A DNA stretch of 64,000 nt from an uncultured Clostridia bacterium (GTDB lineage Bacteria; Bacillota; Clostridia; Lachnospirales; Anaerotignaceae). A model generated the notes under the pieces. The model searched no databases and was not told the DNA's origin. It saw only the letters and a program-made list of their open reading frames with translations. Every line of letters begins with the position of its first letter. Position 1 is the stretch's first letter. A program made the translations under genes and the position numbers. Positions 1-8,502 of the stretch are shown here, one piece after another. The stretch is taken from NCBI GenBank assembly GCA_944377425.1, contig CALWEX010000055.1, forward strand, positions 33,400 through 97,399, in the 5' to 3' direction.

Positions 1-323
<323 letters not shown>

Positions 324-412
324 TTATCACCTCGTATAAATCACTATATATATTCTAACCAAATTAAAACGTGAATATCGTTTGCAAGCAGTTATAGAAA
401 ATAGAAAAATAA

Positions 413-480
413 GTTAGAAAAAAGTTAGAAAAAAGTTAGAAAAAAGTTAGAAAAAAGTTAGAAAAAAGGTTAGAAGAAAG
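413..480. repeat. 11-bp tandem repeat, five perfect copies plus a diverged sixth
   Basis: The unit gttagaaaaaa repeats five times without change (413-467) and then once in altered form (469-480). It lies in the leader region of obgE, downstream of the rpmA terminator. On the minus strand the unit reads ttttttctaac. No protein-coding reading is apparent. Confidence 0.9.
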
Positions 481-540
481 CTAATTACATTTTAATTTAC
501 TTTTCTATTTTCTACAATACCGCTTTAAACTTAATATTAT

Positions 541-583
541 ATTATAAAAAATAAGGTTCCAAATGAGCGCCATTTGAAACCTT
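541..583 (-). terminator. Rho-independent terminator after rpmA
   Basis: Inverted arms at 553-565 and 571-583 (AAGGTTcCAAATG against CATTTGaAACCTT, one mismatch) are followed on the minus strand by a T-rich tract (541-552). It lies 16 bases past the rpmA stop and separates the ribosomal-protein operon from obgE. Confidence 0.85.
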
Positions 584-598
584 AATTAATTCTCAAAA

Positions 599-892
599 TT
601 ATTCTGCTGCCTCAGCTAAAGGATAAACAGAAACCTGTTTCTTATCTCTGCCTAATCTCTCATATCTAACTGTACCGTCGATAAGAGCAAAGAGTGAATC
701 GTTTCCGCCCTTGCCTACGTTAAGGCCTGGATGGATTTTTGTTCCTCTCTGTGTGTAGAGAATATTTCCAGCTAAAACAAACTGTCCGTCAGCGCGCTTT
801 GCACCAAGTCTTTTAGACTTAGAATCACGTCCGTTCTTTGTGGAACCAACACCTTTTTTATGAGCAAAAAACTGAAGGTCTAATCTCAACAT
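599..892 (-). CDS. rpmA: 50S ribosomal protein L27 with cleavable N-terminal extension
   Basis: L27 sits near the peptidyl-transferase centre of the 50S subunit. The 97-residue protein starts [20 protein letters not shown]. The LQFFA stretch is the Firmicute N-terminal extension that the protease Prp removes, exposing the mature N-terminus. The body carries [14 protein letters not shown] and [11 protein letters not shown], typical of L27. Its ATG overlaps the stop of the upstream prp gene (TAATG), so translation is probably coupled. The co-transcribed protease supports the processing assignment. Confidence 0.98.
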   Translation of the reverse strand: MLRLDLQFFAHKKGVGSTKNGRDSKSKRLGAKRADGQFVLAGNILYTQRGTKIHPGLNVGKGGNDSLFALIDGTVRYERLGRDKKQVSVYPLAEAAE

Positions 893-1239
893 TAAACTCC
901 GCCTCCTTCGTCAATTATTTTTATATATTGACTGTACTCGTTTTCAACATTTTTCAGTCCGTAGAGCATGCTTTCAAGCAAAAGCTCCACATCGTGATTA
1001 ACGGCACCCTTTTTAATATCCGGTAAATAAAAATCTATATACCCACCGTTATCATTATCGGCTGAGTAATTAAATTTTTCTTCTGTAAACTCCTCAATAC
1101 AATTAATAGTATTAATAACAAGCATACTTACAGCTGAGCATACAATGTCGCTGCCTTCTTCTGCAAAGCCTGCGTGTCCTGAGAGTTTAAAGCCGCAAAT
1201 CACATAATTATCATTCCTGAAAATCTCCGCTTTAATCAT
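892..1239 (-). CDS. prp: Ribosomal-processing cysteine protease Prp
   Basis: Prp (YsxB family) cleaves the N-terminal extension of L27 before it is assembled into ribosomes. In this 115-residue protein the catalytic pair is visible as His22 (SGHAG) and Cys34 (DIVCSAVS), at the spacing known for the family. The gene lies between rplU and rpmA, its universal position in Firmicutes. No strong ribosome site precedes the ATG, and rplU ends only 5 bases upstream, so re-initiation is likely. Confidence 0.96.
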   Translation of the reverse strand: MIKAEIFRNDNYVICGFKLSGHAGFAEEGSDIVCSAVSMLVINTINCIEEFTEEKFNYSADNDNGGYIDFYLPDIKKGAVNHDVELLLESMLYGLKNVENEYSQYIKIIDEGGGV

Positions 1240-1244
1240 AAAAA

Positions 1245-1556
1245 TTAAAGAGTGATTTTGCTAATCTGAAGTTTAGTAAATGGCTGTCTGTGACCGTTCT
1301 TTTTGTGGAAACCTTTTTTAGGTTTGTATTTGTAAACGATAACTTTCTTGCCTTTGCCTTCGCAAACAACAGAAGCAGCTACTTTAGCACCCTCAACATA
1401 AGGGAAACCAATCTTAGTATCGTTGTCGTCAGATACAACTAATACCTTATCAAATACATACTCGCTTCCTGCCTCTACGCCTAACTTCTCAACACTTATT
1501 ACATCGCCTTCAGCAACTTTATACTGTTTGCCGCCAGTTTCAATAATTGCGTACAC
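1245..1556 (-). CDS. rplU: 50S ribosomal protein L21
   Basis: L21 is a 23S rRNA-binding protein of the large subunit. The 103 residues begin [20 protein letters not shown] and contain [24 protein letters not shown], the family hallmark near the C-terminus. The start is GTG at 1556, with GGAGG seven bases upstream. It is the first gene of the rplU-prp-rpmA operon, driven by the promoter at 1660-1688 through a structured leader. Confidence 0.97.
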   Translation of the reverse strand: MYAIIETGGKQYKVAEGDVISVEKLGVEAGSEYVFDKVLVVSDDNDTKIGFPYVEGAKVAASVVCEGKGKKVIVYKYKPKKGFHKKNGHRQPFTKLQISKITL

Positions 1557-1653
1557 AAGTACACCTCCTCGTAACTTTACTCGCCAAATTCGGTATTACG
1601 CCCATTGCGTAATTTCTAACCTCTTTGTGCGGCTTATACGCATTTAAACGCAC
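1557..1653 (-). promoter_or_regulatory. Structured 5' leader of rplU, probable L21 leader
   Basis: About 97 bases separate the predicted transcription start from the rplU GTG. Two hairpins are visible: GTGCG/CGCAC arms at 1649-1653 and 1627-1631, and a 6-bp stem TTACGC/GCGTAA at 1596-1612. Many Firmicutes carry an L21 leader here that is thought to mediate autoregulation by L21. A match to the covariance model was not tested. Confidence 0.6.
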
Positions 1654-1659
1654 TATGAC

Positions 1660-1688
1660 ATTCTATCAAATAAAACTCTTACTGTCAA
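1660..1688 (-). promoter_or_regulatory. Sigma-A type promoter of rplU-prp-rpmA
   Basis: On the minus strand a perfect -35 TTGACA (1683-1688) and a -10 TAGAAT (1660-1665) are separated by exactly 17 bases. Confidence 0.88.
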
Positions 1689-1697
1689 TACAAGGCA

Positions 1698-4403
1698 TTA
1701 CATTTTTTGTATTTTTTCGTAAAGCTTTTTAAGCCTTAAATCATATTTTTCGTTTCTGAACCTACTGTATATGTTTTTCTCCACAACAGACATAAGACTT
1801 TGCAGACTGTCTGCCGCCTGAACCGCCTTTCCGGCTTTAACACAGAATAAAAGCTGGTCGTAAAGCGCCATAGCGTATTCGTCACTGTCGGCACCGTATA
1901 AATTTTTATATATATCAGCAGCTTTTTTGAAGAAGTTTTCTGCTGCCTCATTTTTGCCTAAGTCTACATAAAGCTTTGCTAATTTTGTAATAAGCTTTGC
2001 GTACTCAGCTTTTTCACCTTTAAGCTTTAAAAGCAGCACAGCAGCCTCATTATATGCCGAAGCAGCCTCGGCCTTATTGGAATTACGCTTCATTATGTTT
2101 CCTAAACGTATTAAATCGTTAAGGTATTTAACAGAATTATCTTTAAGCAGGCGCCTTGTGCACACGCTTACGTTATACATTCTTTCAGCTTCGGCACTAT
2201 TCTTTTCTTTTTCATTAATAGCACCTAAAGTCCATGAAATATCTGCATATAGCTTATTTTCAAACTTACCGCTTTTTTCCATAACATTCTTGGCTTTAAG
2301 AAGTATCTCTTTTGCCTTTTGGCTCTCGCCGTTTTCAGTATAAAAAGCACTTATACCAAAAGCCGCTTTTGGAAACATTTCACTTTCTGTGTTCTGCAAT
2401 ACTTTTTCGTAATAAGAAAATGCTTTTTTTGTTTCACCTTTTTGTCCAAAAGCATCTCCAAGTATAACTGATATTTCGTCCGCTGATGATTTTTCTTTAT
2501 CTTTAAGCACATATTCTGTTTCAAGGCATTTTACAAGCGTTTTTTCCGCCTCTTCAATATCGCCTTTACCAACAAGAAATTTGCCTTTTTCTTTAAGATA
2601 ATCAGCATATTCTTTTGAATACTCACCTTTTTCGGCTAAAGCATACTGCCTGTATTCCTCAAGCATATCTTCGGCTTTTTTATCATTTCCCACAGATGCA
2701 AAAAGCGGCGCAAAACGAATATTATTTTGATTTTTATCAACCATGCCTTCTTTAAGAGCCTGAGCATAAACGCTTTCGTAGCATTCCAAAGCTTTTGCGC
2801 TGTCACCTGAATAAAAATAAAAAGCGCTTAAATCAAAACAACTTTTAAAAAATACTTTTCTTGTGTCTTTATAATCGCTGCTTTCTTCACCTAAATACTC
2901 TCTTTGGTACTTCATAGCTTCTGTAAGGTTCTCGCAGGCTTCCTTGTATTTTCCGGCAGCATTTTGAATAAGGCCTAAGTAATAAAGTCCCCTAAAGTAT
3001 CTAGGGTGCAGTTTTCCGTACACCAAACGCCTTATATCAACTGATTTTTGAGCAAAGCTTAAAGCATCGCTGTTTTTGCCCATTTTAATCATTAAATCGG
3101 CTAATTCATATAAATTAACACTTACGCCTATATTTTCCGGCGATGATGAGTCTTTTCTAAGTCTTAAAGCATTGTAATACTGCTCAGCAGCCTTGGAATA
3201 AAGCCCTTGTTTTTTATAAAGCCCTGCCAGCTTCATAACAGAAGAAATATAAAGAGGGTCATTTTCGCCAAGAGCCTGCTTTCTTATCATTGCAGAAAGC
3301 TGATACTTTTCCTCAGCAGCTTTGAAATTTCCCATTTCTTTATAAATATCCCCTGCTGTTTCAGCTATAAGTGCAAAACCAGGTGTAGATGTTCCGGAAA
3401 CCTGCTTTTTAAACTCAGCCGCTTTTTCGTTGTACTCAATAGCTTTTTCATAGTCTTTTTCCTGCATATAATCAATAGCTATGCTGTTAAGACCATCAGC
3501 ATAAAACGGGTGCTCACTGCCTATAAGCCTTTTGATAAGTGATATAACTTCTTTATGAAGTTCTACGGCTCTTTTGTGATTACCCATTTTATTATACACT
3601 AACGCCAAAGAGCTTAAATTTGTTATATAATCCAAATGAGCTTTATCAAGTAAGTTTTTCCTTACATCAACGGCCATTTGATAAAAATACGCCGCTTTTG
3701 CATATATTCTGCTTTTTTCGCAAACAGCAGCTGCATCTGTAAGTGTTGTAAGATAAAAGAAATTCTTCTCTTTAGATACATCATTTAAAACGCTTATAGC
3801 CTTGCTGTACAGCTCAATAGACTTTTTATATCGCCCTTTCAAAGCGTAAACTCTTGCGCAGCCAATAACAATATCTGCATAATCTTCTTTAGGATAATCC
3901 ATTCTGCTCTCTGCCCTTTTAAGCGCTGATTCATAATATTGAAGCGCTCTGTCATTTTTTTCAAGGTCTTCACAAGCACTGCCTAAGTTATAAAGGCTCA
4001 TTATACAGTCGCTGTCATTTTCGTCAAGCTGTGACTCACGTATTTTAAGAGCCTTTCTGTGGTAAGAAAAAGCCTCTGTATGCTTATCGTCAAGGCTTAA
4101 AGCAACTGCCATATTGCTTAATGTATCGGCATAAGATAAAGAGTTTTCGCCTTCTATTTTGCCTCTTATTTCAGCCGCCTGCCTATAAAGCTCAACAGCT
4201 TTTTGATGGTTCATAACATTATCATAAGTAATAGCCAAATTATTCAAATCGTTGGCATATTCAAGGCTTTCACAATCGTTATTTTCTTTATAAAGCTTTA
4301 TTATATCTTTGCCAAGCTTAATAGCCTCCGCAAAATCGGCTTTGTCGGAAGCTTCAAAAAACTTGTTTCTAAGCTTAATTATCTCTCCTATATAGTAACC
4401 CAT
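1698..4403 (-). CDS. Large tetratricopeptide-repeat protein, function unknown
   Basis: A 901-residue protein built almost wholly of helical TPR units resembling the kinesin-light-chain type. Repeated patterns such as YADTLSNMAVALS, DCIMSLYNLGSACEDL and YISSVMKLAGLYKKQG recur about every 40-44 residues. There is no signal peptide, membrane segment or enzymatic domain, so it is probably a cytoplasmic scaffold or sensor. The ATG at 4403 is chosen because GGAGG lies five bases upstream; a TTG four codons earlier would fall inside that site. It starts 15 bases after recX and may be co-transcribed with recA-recX. TPR proteins are generic protein-interaction modules, so no partner can be named. Confidence 0.8.
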   Translation of the reverse strand: MGYYIGEIIKLRNKFFEASDKADFAEAIKLGKDIIKLYKENNDCESLEYANDLNNLAITYDNVMNHQKAVELYRQAAEIRGKIEGENSLSYADTLSNMAVALSLDDKHTEAFSYHRKALKIRESQLDENDSDCIMSLYNLGSACEDLEKNDRALQYYESALKRAESRMDYPKEDYADIVIGCARVYALKGRYKKSIELYSKAISVLNDVSKEKNFFYLTTLTDAAAVCEKSRIYAKAAYFYQMAVDVRKNLLDKAHLDYITNLSSLALVYNKMGNHKRAVELHKEVISLIKRLIGSEHPFYADGLNSIAIDYMQEKDYEKAIEYNEKAAEFKKQVSGTSTPGFALIAETAGDIYKEMGNFKAAEEKYQLSAMIRKQALGENDPLYISSVMKLAGLYKKQGLYSKAAEQYYNALRLRKDSSSPENIGVSVNLYELADLMIKMGKNSDALSFAQKSVDIRRLVYGKLHPRYFRGLYYLGLIQNAAGKYKEACENLTEAMKYQREYLGEESSDYKDTRKVFFKSCFDLSAFYFYSGDSAKALECYESVYAQALKEGMVDKNQNNIRFAPLFASVGNDKKAEDMLEEYRQYALAEKGEYSKEYADYLKEKGKFLVGKGDIEEAEKTLVKCLETEYVLKDKEKSSADEISVILGDAFGQKGETKKAFSYYEKVLQNTESEMFPKAAFGISAFYTENGESQKAKEILLKAKNVMEKSGKFENKLYADISWTLGAINEKEKNSAEAERMYNVSVCTRRLLKDNSVKYLNDLIRLGNIMKRNSNKAEAASAYNEAAVLLLKLKGEKAEYAKLITKLAKLYVDLGKNEAAENFFKKAADIYKNLYGADSDEYAMALYDQLLFCVKAGKAVQAADSLQSLMSVVEKNIYSRFRNEKYDLRLKKLYEKIQKM

Positions 4404-4418
4404 TGGCACCTCCAAATA

Positions 4419-5048
4419 TTATATCTGCCTGGCGTTTAATTTGTATTCATCTATAACAGGCTTTATTATATCATAACTAAAGCCCCTTCTTAACAGAAAA
4501 TCCTGTAATTTTTTTAAATCTGCGTCTGAATTGAATGTTTTTCCTGAAGTTTTTTTATCAATCAGCTTTTTAGCGTACAGATATTCGTCTATTTCACTGT
4601 CGGTAATAGCTTTTTCCGCTGTAGTGCTTTTAACGCCGTAAGACCTTAATTTCTGGCATATTCCATAAGAACCAAGAGGGTTTATTTTTAAACACTGCCT
4701 AATAAAAGCCATGGAATACTCATAGTCATTTACATAGTTATATTTCAATAAAAATTCCATAACTTTCTCTATTACATCACAGCTAAAATCACTTTGTTCA
4801 AGCTTTTTCCTTACTTCTTTTTCAGTACGCATTTTATATCCTAAATACTTAAGAGCGGTATCCTGCGCTTTAATATATACAACTGTTTCTACAATATAAT
4901 CATACACACTTTGACTTATTTCGTTTCCGGTTTTAATTTTAAAGTACTCTATATCCTGTGCAATAAGCGAAAAAGCATACTGTCCATCTATATAAACACT
5001 GTATTTTCCATTATCCTTTTTTTGCTTTTTAATATCAGTAACTGTCAT
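4419..5048 (-). CDS. recX: RecA regulator RecX
   Basis: RecX binds RecA filaments and modulates their length and activity. The 209 residues contain the helical repeats typical of the family (ALKYLGYKMRTEKEVRKKL, VNDYEYSMAFIRQCLKINPLG, LRRGFSYDIIKPVIDEY). The ATG follows a GGAG site. It lies 66 bases downstream of recA with a terminator-like hairpin between, so expression below that of recA is likely. Confidence 0.93.
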   Translation of the reverse strand: MTVTDIKKQKKDNGKYSVYIDGQYAFSLIAQDIEYFKIKTGNEISQSVYDYIVETVVYIKAQDTALKYLGYKMRTEKEVRKKLEQSDFSCDVIEKVMEFLLKYNYVNDYEYSMAFIRQCLKINPLGSYGICQKLRSYGVKSTTAEKAITDSEIDEYLYAKKLIDKKTSGKTFNSDADLKKLQDFLLRRGFSYDIIKPVIDEYKLNARQI

Positions 5049-5066
5049 AAAATCTCCTCAACAGAC

Positions 5067-5110
5067 AAAAGGCGGTTTTTCACGCATAAACTGCAGAAAA
5101 ACCGCTTTTT
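5067..5110 (-). terminator. Hairpin between recA and recX, probable partial terminator
   Basis: On the minus strand AAAAGCGGTTTTT and AAAAACCGCCTTTT arms flank a loop of about 15 bases and end in TTTT. It lies right after the recA stop and before recX, consistent with partial read-through that limits recX. Confidence 0.7.
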
Positions 5111-5114
5111 ATAA

Positions 5115-6272
5115 TTAAAGTGTAAGCTGATCTTCGTTATCAGCCATATCATCAACAGGCTCCTCAAGAATAGGGTCTTTTTCTTCTTCCTCTTCTTTAA
5201 CCATTGTTGACTCAACTGTCATTGAACCATCTGGCACAACAGCCGGAAGGCCATAAGCCTTTCTTACTTCGTTTTCAACCTCAAAGCAAACATCAGGGTT
5301 GCTTGCTAAATAAGCCTTGGCATTTTCACGGCCTTGGCCGATTCTTGTTTCTTTGTAAGAATACCACGCACCGCTTTTGTTTATTATATCAAGGTCAGCG
5401 GCTAAATCAAGTATGTCGCCTTCTTTTGATACACCTTTTCCGTAAAGTATATCAAATTCCGCAACCTTAAACGGCGGCGCAACTTTATTTTTAACAATCT
5501 TAGCTTTAGTACGGTTTCCTATAATTTCTGTTCCCTGCTTAATAGCATCAGCTTTTCTAATTTCTACTCTAATGGATGCGTAGAACTTAAGCGCACGTCC
5601 ACCTGTTGTTGTTTCAGGATTGCCATAAACAACGCCTATTTTTTCTCTAAGCTGGTTAATAAATATAACAGAGCATTTTGTTTTTCCTATACAGCCTGTA
5701 AGCTTTCTTAAAGCTTGGCTCATAAGCCTTGCCTGAAGGCCAACATGGCTATCGCCCATTTCACCTTCAATTTCTGCCTTAGGTACAAGGGCTGCAACAG
5801 AGTCTACAACTATAATGTCAATAGCACCGCTTCTAACCATTGTTTCGGCTATTTCAAGGGCCTCCTCACCGTCGTTAGGCTGGGATATATAAAGATTATT
5901 TACATCAACACCAAGATTTTTGGCATAAACAGGGTCAAGAGCATGCTCTGCATCTATAAAGCCTGCTATACCGCCTCTTTTCTGCACTTCGGCAACCATA
6001 TGCAGAGCAATAGTTGTTTTACCTGAAGACTCTGGGCCATAAACTTCTATAATTCTGCCTTTTGGTATTCCGCCTACACCCAAAGCCACATCAAGGCTTA
6101 AAGAGCCTGTAGGTGTAACCTCTACAGTATACTTAACATTGTTGTCCCCAAGCTTCATTATAGAGCCTTCACCGAATTTTTTTTCTATCTGTCCAATAGC
6201 GGCTTCAAGGGCTTTTTCCTTATCGGAAAAAGCTTCAGCCTCTGCATTTTTAGCACTTTTTTTATCAGCCAT
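5115..6272 (-). CDS. recA: Recombinase RecA
   Basis: RecA forms filaments on single-stranded DNA, drives strand exchange and triggers LexA self-cleavage. The 385-residue protein has the Walker A motif GPESSGKT at residues 79-86, the [20 protein letters not shown] stretch, the L2-region residues [17 protein letters not shown], and an acidic C-terminal tail ([13 protein letters not shown]). The ATG has AAAGGAG upstream. It is preceded by a strong promoter with an SOS-like operator and followed by recX. Confidence 0.98.
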   Translation of the reverse strand: MADKKSAKNAEAEAFSDKEKALEAAIGQIEKKFGEGSIMKLGDNNVKYTVEVTPTGSLSLDVALGVGGIPKGRIIEVYGPESSGKTTIALHMVAEVQKRGGIAGFIDAEHALDPVYAKNLGVDVNNLYISQPNDGEEALEIAETMVRSGAIDIIVVDSVAALVPKAEIEGEMGDSHVGLQARLMSQALRKLTGCIGKTKCSVIFINQLREKIGVVYGNPETTTGGRALKFYASIRVEIRKADAIKQGTEIIGNRTKAKIVKNKVAPPFKVAEFDILYGKGVSKEGDILDLAADLDIINKSGAWYSYKETRIGQGRENAKAYLASNPDVCFEVENEVRKAYGLPAVVPDGSMTVESTMVKEEEEEKDPILEEPVDDMADNEDQLTL

Positions 6273-6303
6273 CAGTCAATCTCCTTTACATACAGCATAT
6301 AAC

Positions 6304-6315
6304 AAACTTATGTTC
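6304..6315 (-). promoter_or_regulatory. LexA (SOS) box-like operator of recA
   Basis: The minus strand reads GAACATAAGTTT, matching the Gram-positive GAAC-N4-GTTC core with one mismatch. It lies just downstream of the recA -10 element, where LexA would block transcription. No lexA gene is in the window. Confidence 0.6.
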
Positions 6316-6317
6316 TT

Positions 6318-6346
6318 ATTTTATCATTTAAACTCGAACATGTCAA
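6318..6346 (-). promoter_or_regulatory. recA promoter
   Basis: TTGACA (6341-6346) and TAAAAT (6318-6323) on the minus strand are separated by 17 bases. The -35 overlaps the last codons of cinA, so recA can be transcribed separately from the upstream cinA group. Confidence 0.85.
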
Positions 6347-7590
6347 CTGTTTTGTTCCCTTTCGTCAAGTTCTCGTCTTAAAGCGTCAAAAACAGCATCT
6401 ACAGTACGTGTACGTATTCTTTCCCTATTGCCTGTAAAATGTAGCTCTTTAGTAATAGTTTTGCCATACACACAAAGACCAATGTAAACAAGGCCAACTG
6501 GTTTTTCTTCAGTTCCGCCGCCTGGGCCTGCTATGCCTGTTGTGGAAAGACCTATATCGGTGCCTGCGCTTTTAGCTATTCCTTCTGCCATTTCTGCTGC
6601 TGTTTGAGCACTTACAGCACCGTATTTATCAAGAGTTTCTTTTTTAACGCCAAGTCGGCGCATTTTAGCCTCATTGCTGTATGTAACAGCACCTTCCATA
6701 AATATTTCAGAAATTCCCGGAACATCTGTAAAAGCAGCTGAAAGCATACCTCCTGTGCAGGACTCACTTACAGCAACTGTTATTTTATCTTTTAAAAGTC
6801 TTTGACACATAACTTCCGGAAGAGTTGTTTCTCCTTCACCATAAACATTGTTGCCAAGACGTTTGTAAATTTCATCAGCTACCGGAGAAATAAGGGCATT
6901 AGCTTCTTCCTCACTTTTGGCTTTTGCTGTAATGCGAACAATAACCTCTATATTTTTAACATAAGTTGCTATAGTTGGGTTAGTCTGTTTTTCTATTAAA
7001 TCACGGAGAACATACTCTGTTTTGCTCTCTCCTACTTTGGCAATACGCAGAACACGCGATACAAACATATATTCCTGTTTAGAAGCCAAATATGGTCTAA
7101 CATATTTTTCAAACATAGGAATAAGCTCTTTAGGCGGTCCTGGAAGCATAACAAGTATTTTGCCGCTTTCGTCTATCATAATTCCAGGCGCTGTTCCGTT
7201 TTCGTTGTAAAGCACAATACCGCCTTCTGGAACAAGAGCCTGTTTATAGTTATTTTCTGTCATTTCACGGTTAAGCTTGTTAAAAAAGTCCTTAAGCATT
7301 TCAAGGGCTTTTGCGTCCTCAACAAGCTTTTTGCCAAAAATTTTACATCCTGTTTCTTTAGTTAAATCATCGCCTGTAGGTCCCAATCCGCCGGATGTAA
7401 TAACAAGGTCACTTCTTGAAAAAGCCTCATTTAAAACCTCCTCAAGCCTTTTAGCGTTATCACCTACAACTGCCTGATGATACATCTCTATGCCAAGAGA
7501 TGAAAGCTGTTTTGAAAGATACTGTGCATCGGAATTAAGTATATCTCCCAAAAGGAGTTCAGTTCCCACAGCTATAATCTCTGCTTTCAT
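6343..7590 (-). CDS. cinA: CinA family protein (nucleotide-binding domain plus PncC-like amidase)
   Basis: CinA proteins join an N-terminal MoCF/COG1058 domain to a C-terminal nicotinamide-nucleotide amidase domain. The former is visible as SGGLGPTGDDLTKE from residue 66. The latter is visible as VSESCTGGMLSAAFTDVPG and TGIAGPGGGTEEKPVGLVY. The usual role is NMN deamidation or pyridine-nucleotide repair; a competence role is known in some Gram-positives. The 415-residue length is normal. The ATG has GGAGG seven bases upstream and overlaps the stop of the small ORF before it. Confidence 0.94.
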   Translation of the reverse strand: MKAEIIAVGTELLLGDILNSDAQYLSKQLSSLGIEMYHQAVVGDNAKRLEEVLNEAFSRSDLVITSGGLGPTGDDLTKETGCKIFGKKLVEDAKALEMLKDFFNKLNREMTENNYKQALVPEGGIVLYNENGTAPGIMIDESGKILVMLPGPPKELIPMFEKYVRPYLASKQEYMFVSRVLRIAKVGESKTEYVLRDLIEKQTNPTIATYVKNIEVIVRITAKAKSEEEANALISPVADEIYKRLGNNVYGEGETTLPEVMCQRLLKDKITVAVSESCTGGMLSAAFTDVPGISEIFMEGAVTYSNEAKMRRLGVKKETLDKYGAVSAQTAAEMAEGIAKSAGTDIGLSTTGIAGPGGGTEEKPVGLVYIGLCVYGKTITKELHFTGNRERIRTRTVDAVFDALRRELDEREQNS

Positions 7591-7769
7591 TTTAAAGCCT
7601 CCTGCTTATCGTCTTTTTTACCTATAAATTTGGCCGCCATGCAGTAAAGGTTTGCCACAGCAACAATAATCATTAACACAATAGAAACCGTTGCAGTTGC
7701 TCCTGCGGTATCAAGTATAGCCGCATAATCGCCTATTTCAGTTTTTCTCTTAAATTCCAATATCTGCAT
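7587..7769 (-). CDS. Small one-helix membrane protein; 3' half of an amber-split ORF
   Basis: A 60-residue frame starting MQILEFKRKTEIGDYAAILDT, then one hydrophobic segment (about residues 25-47) and a charged tail. Its ATG lies two codons after an in-frame TAG that ends the ORF at 7776-7916, and both halves are in the same reading frame. Read through, they form a 109-codon protein with hydrophobic segments at both ends, resembling small membrane proteins common in Firmicutes (family recalled, not searched). There is no convincing ribosome site just before this ATG, so independent translation is doubtful. Its 3' end overlaps the cinA start. Confidence 0.55.
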   Translation of the reverse strand: MQILEFKRKTEIGDYAAILDTAGATATVSIVLMIIVAVANLYCMAAKFIGKKDDKQEALK

Positions 7770-7775
7770 AACAAC

Positions 7776-7916
7776 CTATAAATTGCATAATGTAAAGCTT
7801 ACTGTAAAAAATATAACCTGCTTTCCCAAAGAGCTTTTCTTAAAAAGTTTAAGTCCTATAAAAGGAATAACTATTGCCAGTACACCAAGTATAACACTTA
7901 CCAGATTATAATTCAT
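7776..7916 (-). CDS. Small membrane protein; 5' half of an amber-split ORF
   Basis: 46 codons: MNYNLVSVILGVLAIVIPFI, then GLKLFKK and a second hydrophobic stretch ending in TAG. It is preceded by a good ribosome site (AAGGGG). One hydrophobic helix (residues 5-21) and the start of a second are visible. The reading frame continues beyond the TAG into the next ORF without a shift, so the pair is probably one gene with a nonsense codon. It lies between pgsA and cinA in a same-strand series. Confidence 0.6.
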   Translation of the reverse strand: MNYNLVSVILGVLAIVIPFIGLKLFKKSSLGKQVIFFTVSFTLCNL

Positions 7917-7936
7917 ATAAACACCCCTTCTAAAAA

Positions 7937-8482
7937 TTATCCCCGAAGCACGTTTATATTTTTAACTATATAGTCCACACCTGATACAACTGTAAAAAAT
8001 GCCGCAACATATATAAGTATTTCTCCTAAAGCATGGCCGGCAACTCCACCAACACCTGAAAGCACAACTATAATCATAAGCATCTGGCTTACTGTTTTTA
8101 TCTTACCCCACCAGCTGGCGGCAATAACAATTCCGTTTTCAACAGCAATAAGCCTTAAACCTGTAATTATAAACTCACGGCTTATTATAACTATAACAAC
8201 CCATGCCGGTATATCTCTTAATGACACCATGGAAATCATAGCGGCTGAAACCAAAAGCTTATCAGCTAAAGGGTCCATAAATTTGCCAAAATTAGTAACA
8301 AGGTTATACTTTCTTGCTAAGTGTCCGTCTAAATAATCTGTAAAAGACGCTACCATAAATATTAACGTTGCAATATACCTGTTTAAAGGCTCAGGCACAA
8401 GCCCGCTTAAAAGCACTACAACAAAAATAGGTATCATTATAACCCTAGATATTGTAAGCTTGTTAGGCAAGTTCATCTGCAT
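7937..8482 (-). CDS. pgsA: CDP-diacylglycerol-glycerol-3-phosphate 3-phosphatidyltransferase
   Basis: PgsA makes phosphatidylglycerol phosphate, the committed step to phosphatidylglycerol and cardiolipin, in the membrane. The CDP-alcohol phosphotransferase signature is complete in this 181-residue protein: D49, D52-G53, A56-R57, G66, D70 and D74. Several hydrophobic helices flank it. It follows rimO by 20 bases on the same strand. Confidence 0.95.
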   Translation of the reverse strand: MQMNLPNKLTISRVIMIPIFVVVLLSGLVPEPLNRYIATLIFMVASFTDYLDGHLARKYNLVTNFGKFMDPLADKLLVSAAMISMVSLRDIPAWVVIVIISREFIITGLRLIAVENGIVIAASWWGKIKTVSQMLMIIVVLSGVGGVAGHALGEILIYVAAFFTVVSGVDYIVKNINVLRG

Positions 8483-8502
8483 TTAAAACTCAATCCTTTC
8501 AA

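Noticed and set aside
413..480. CRISPR array
   Set aside because: Units are 11 bases with no spacers and no cas genes are nearby. It is a simple tandem repeat.
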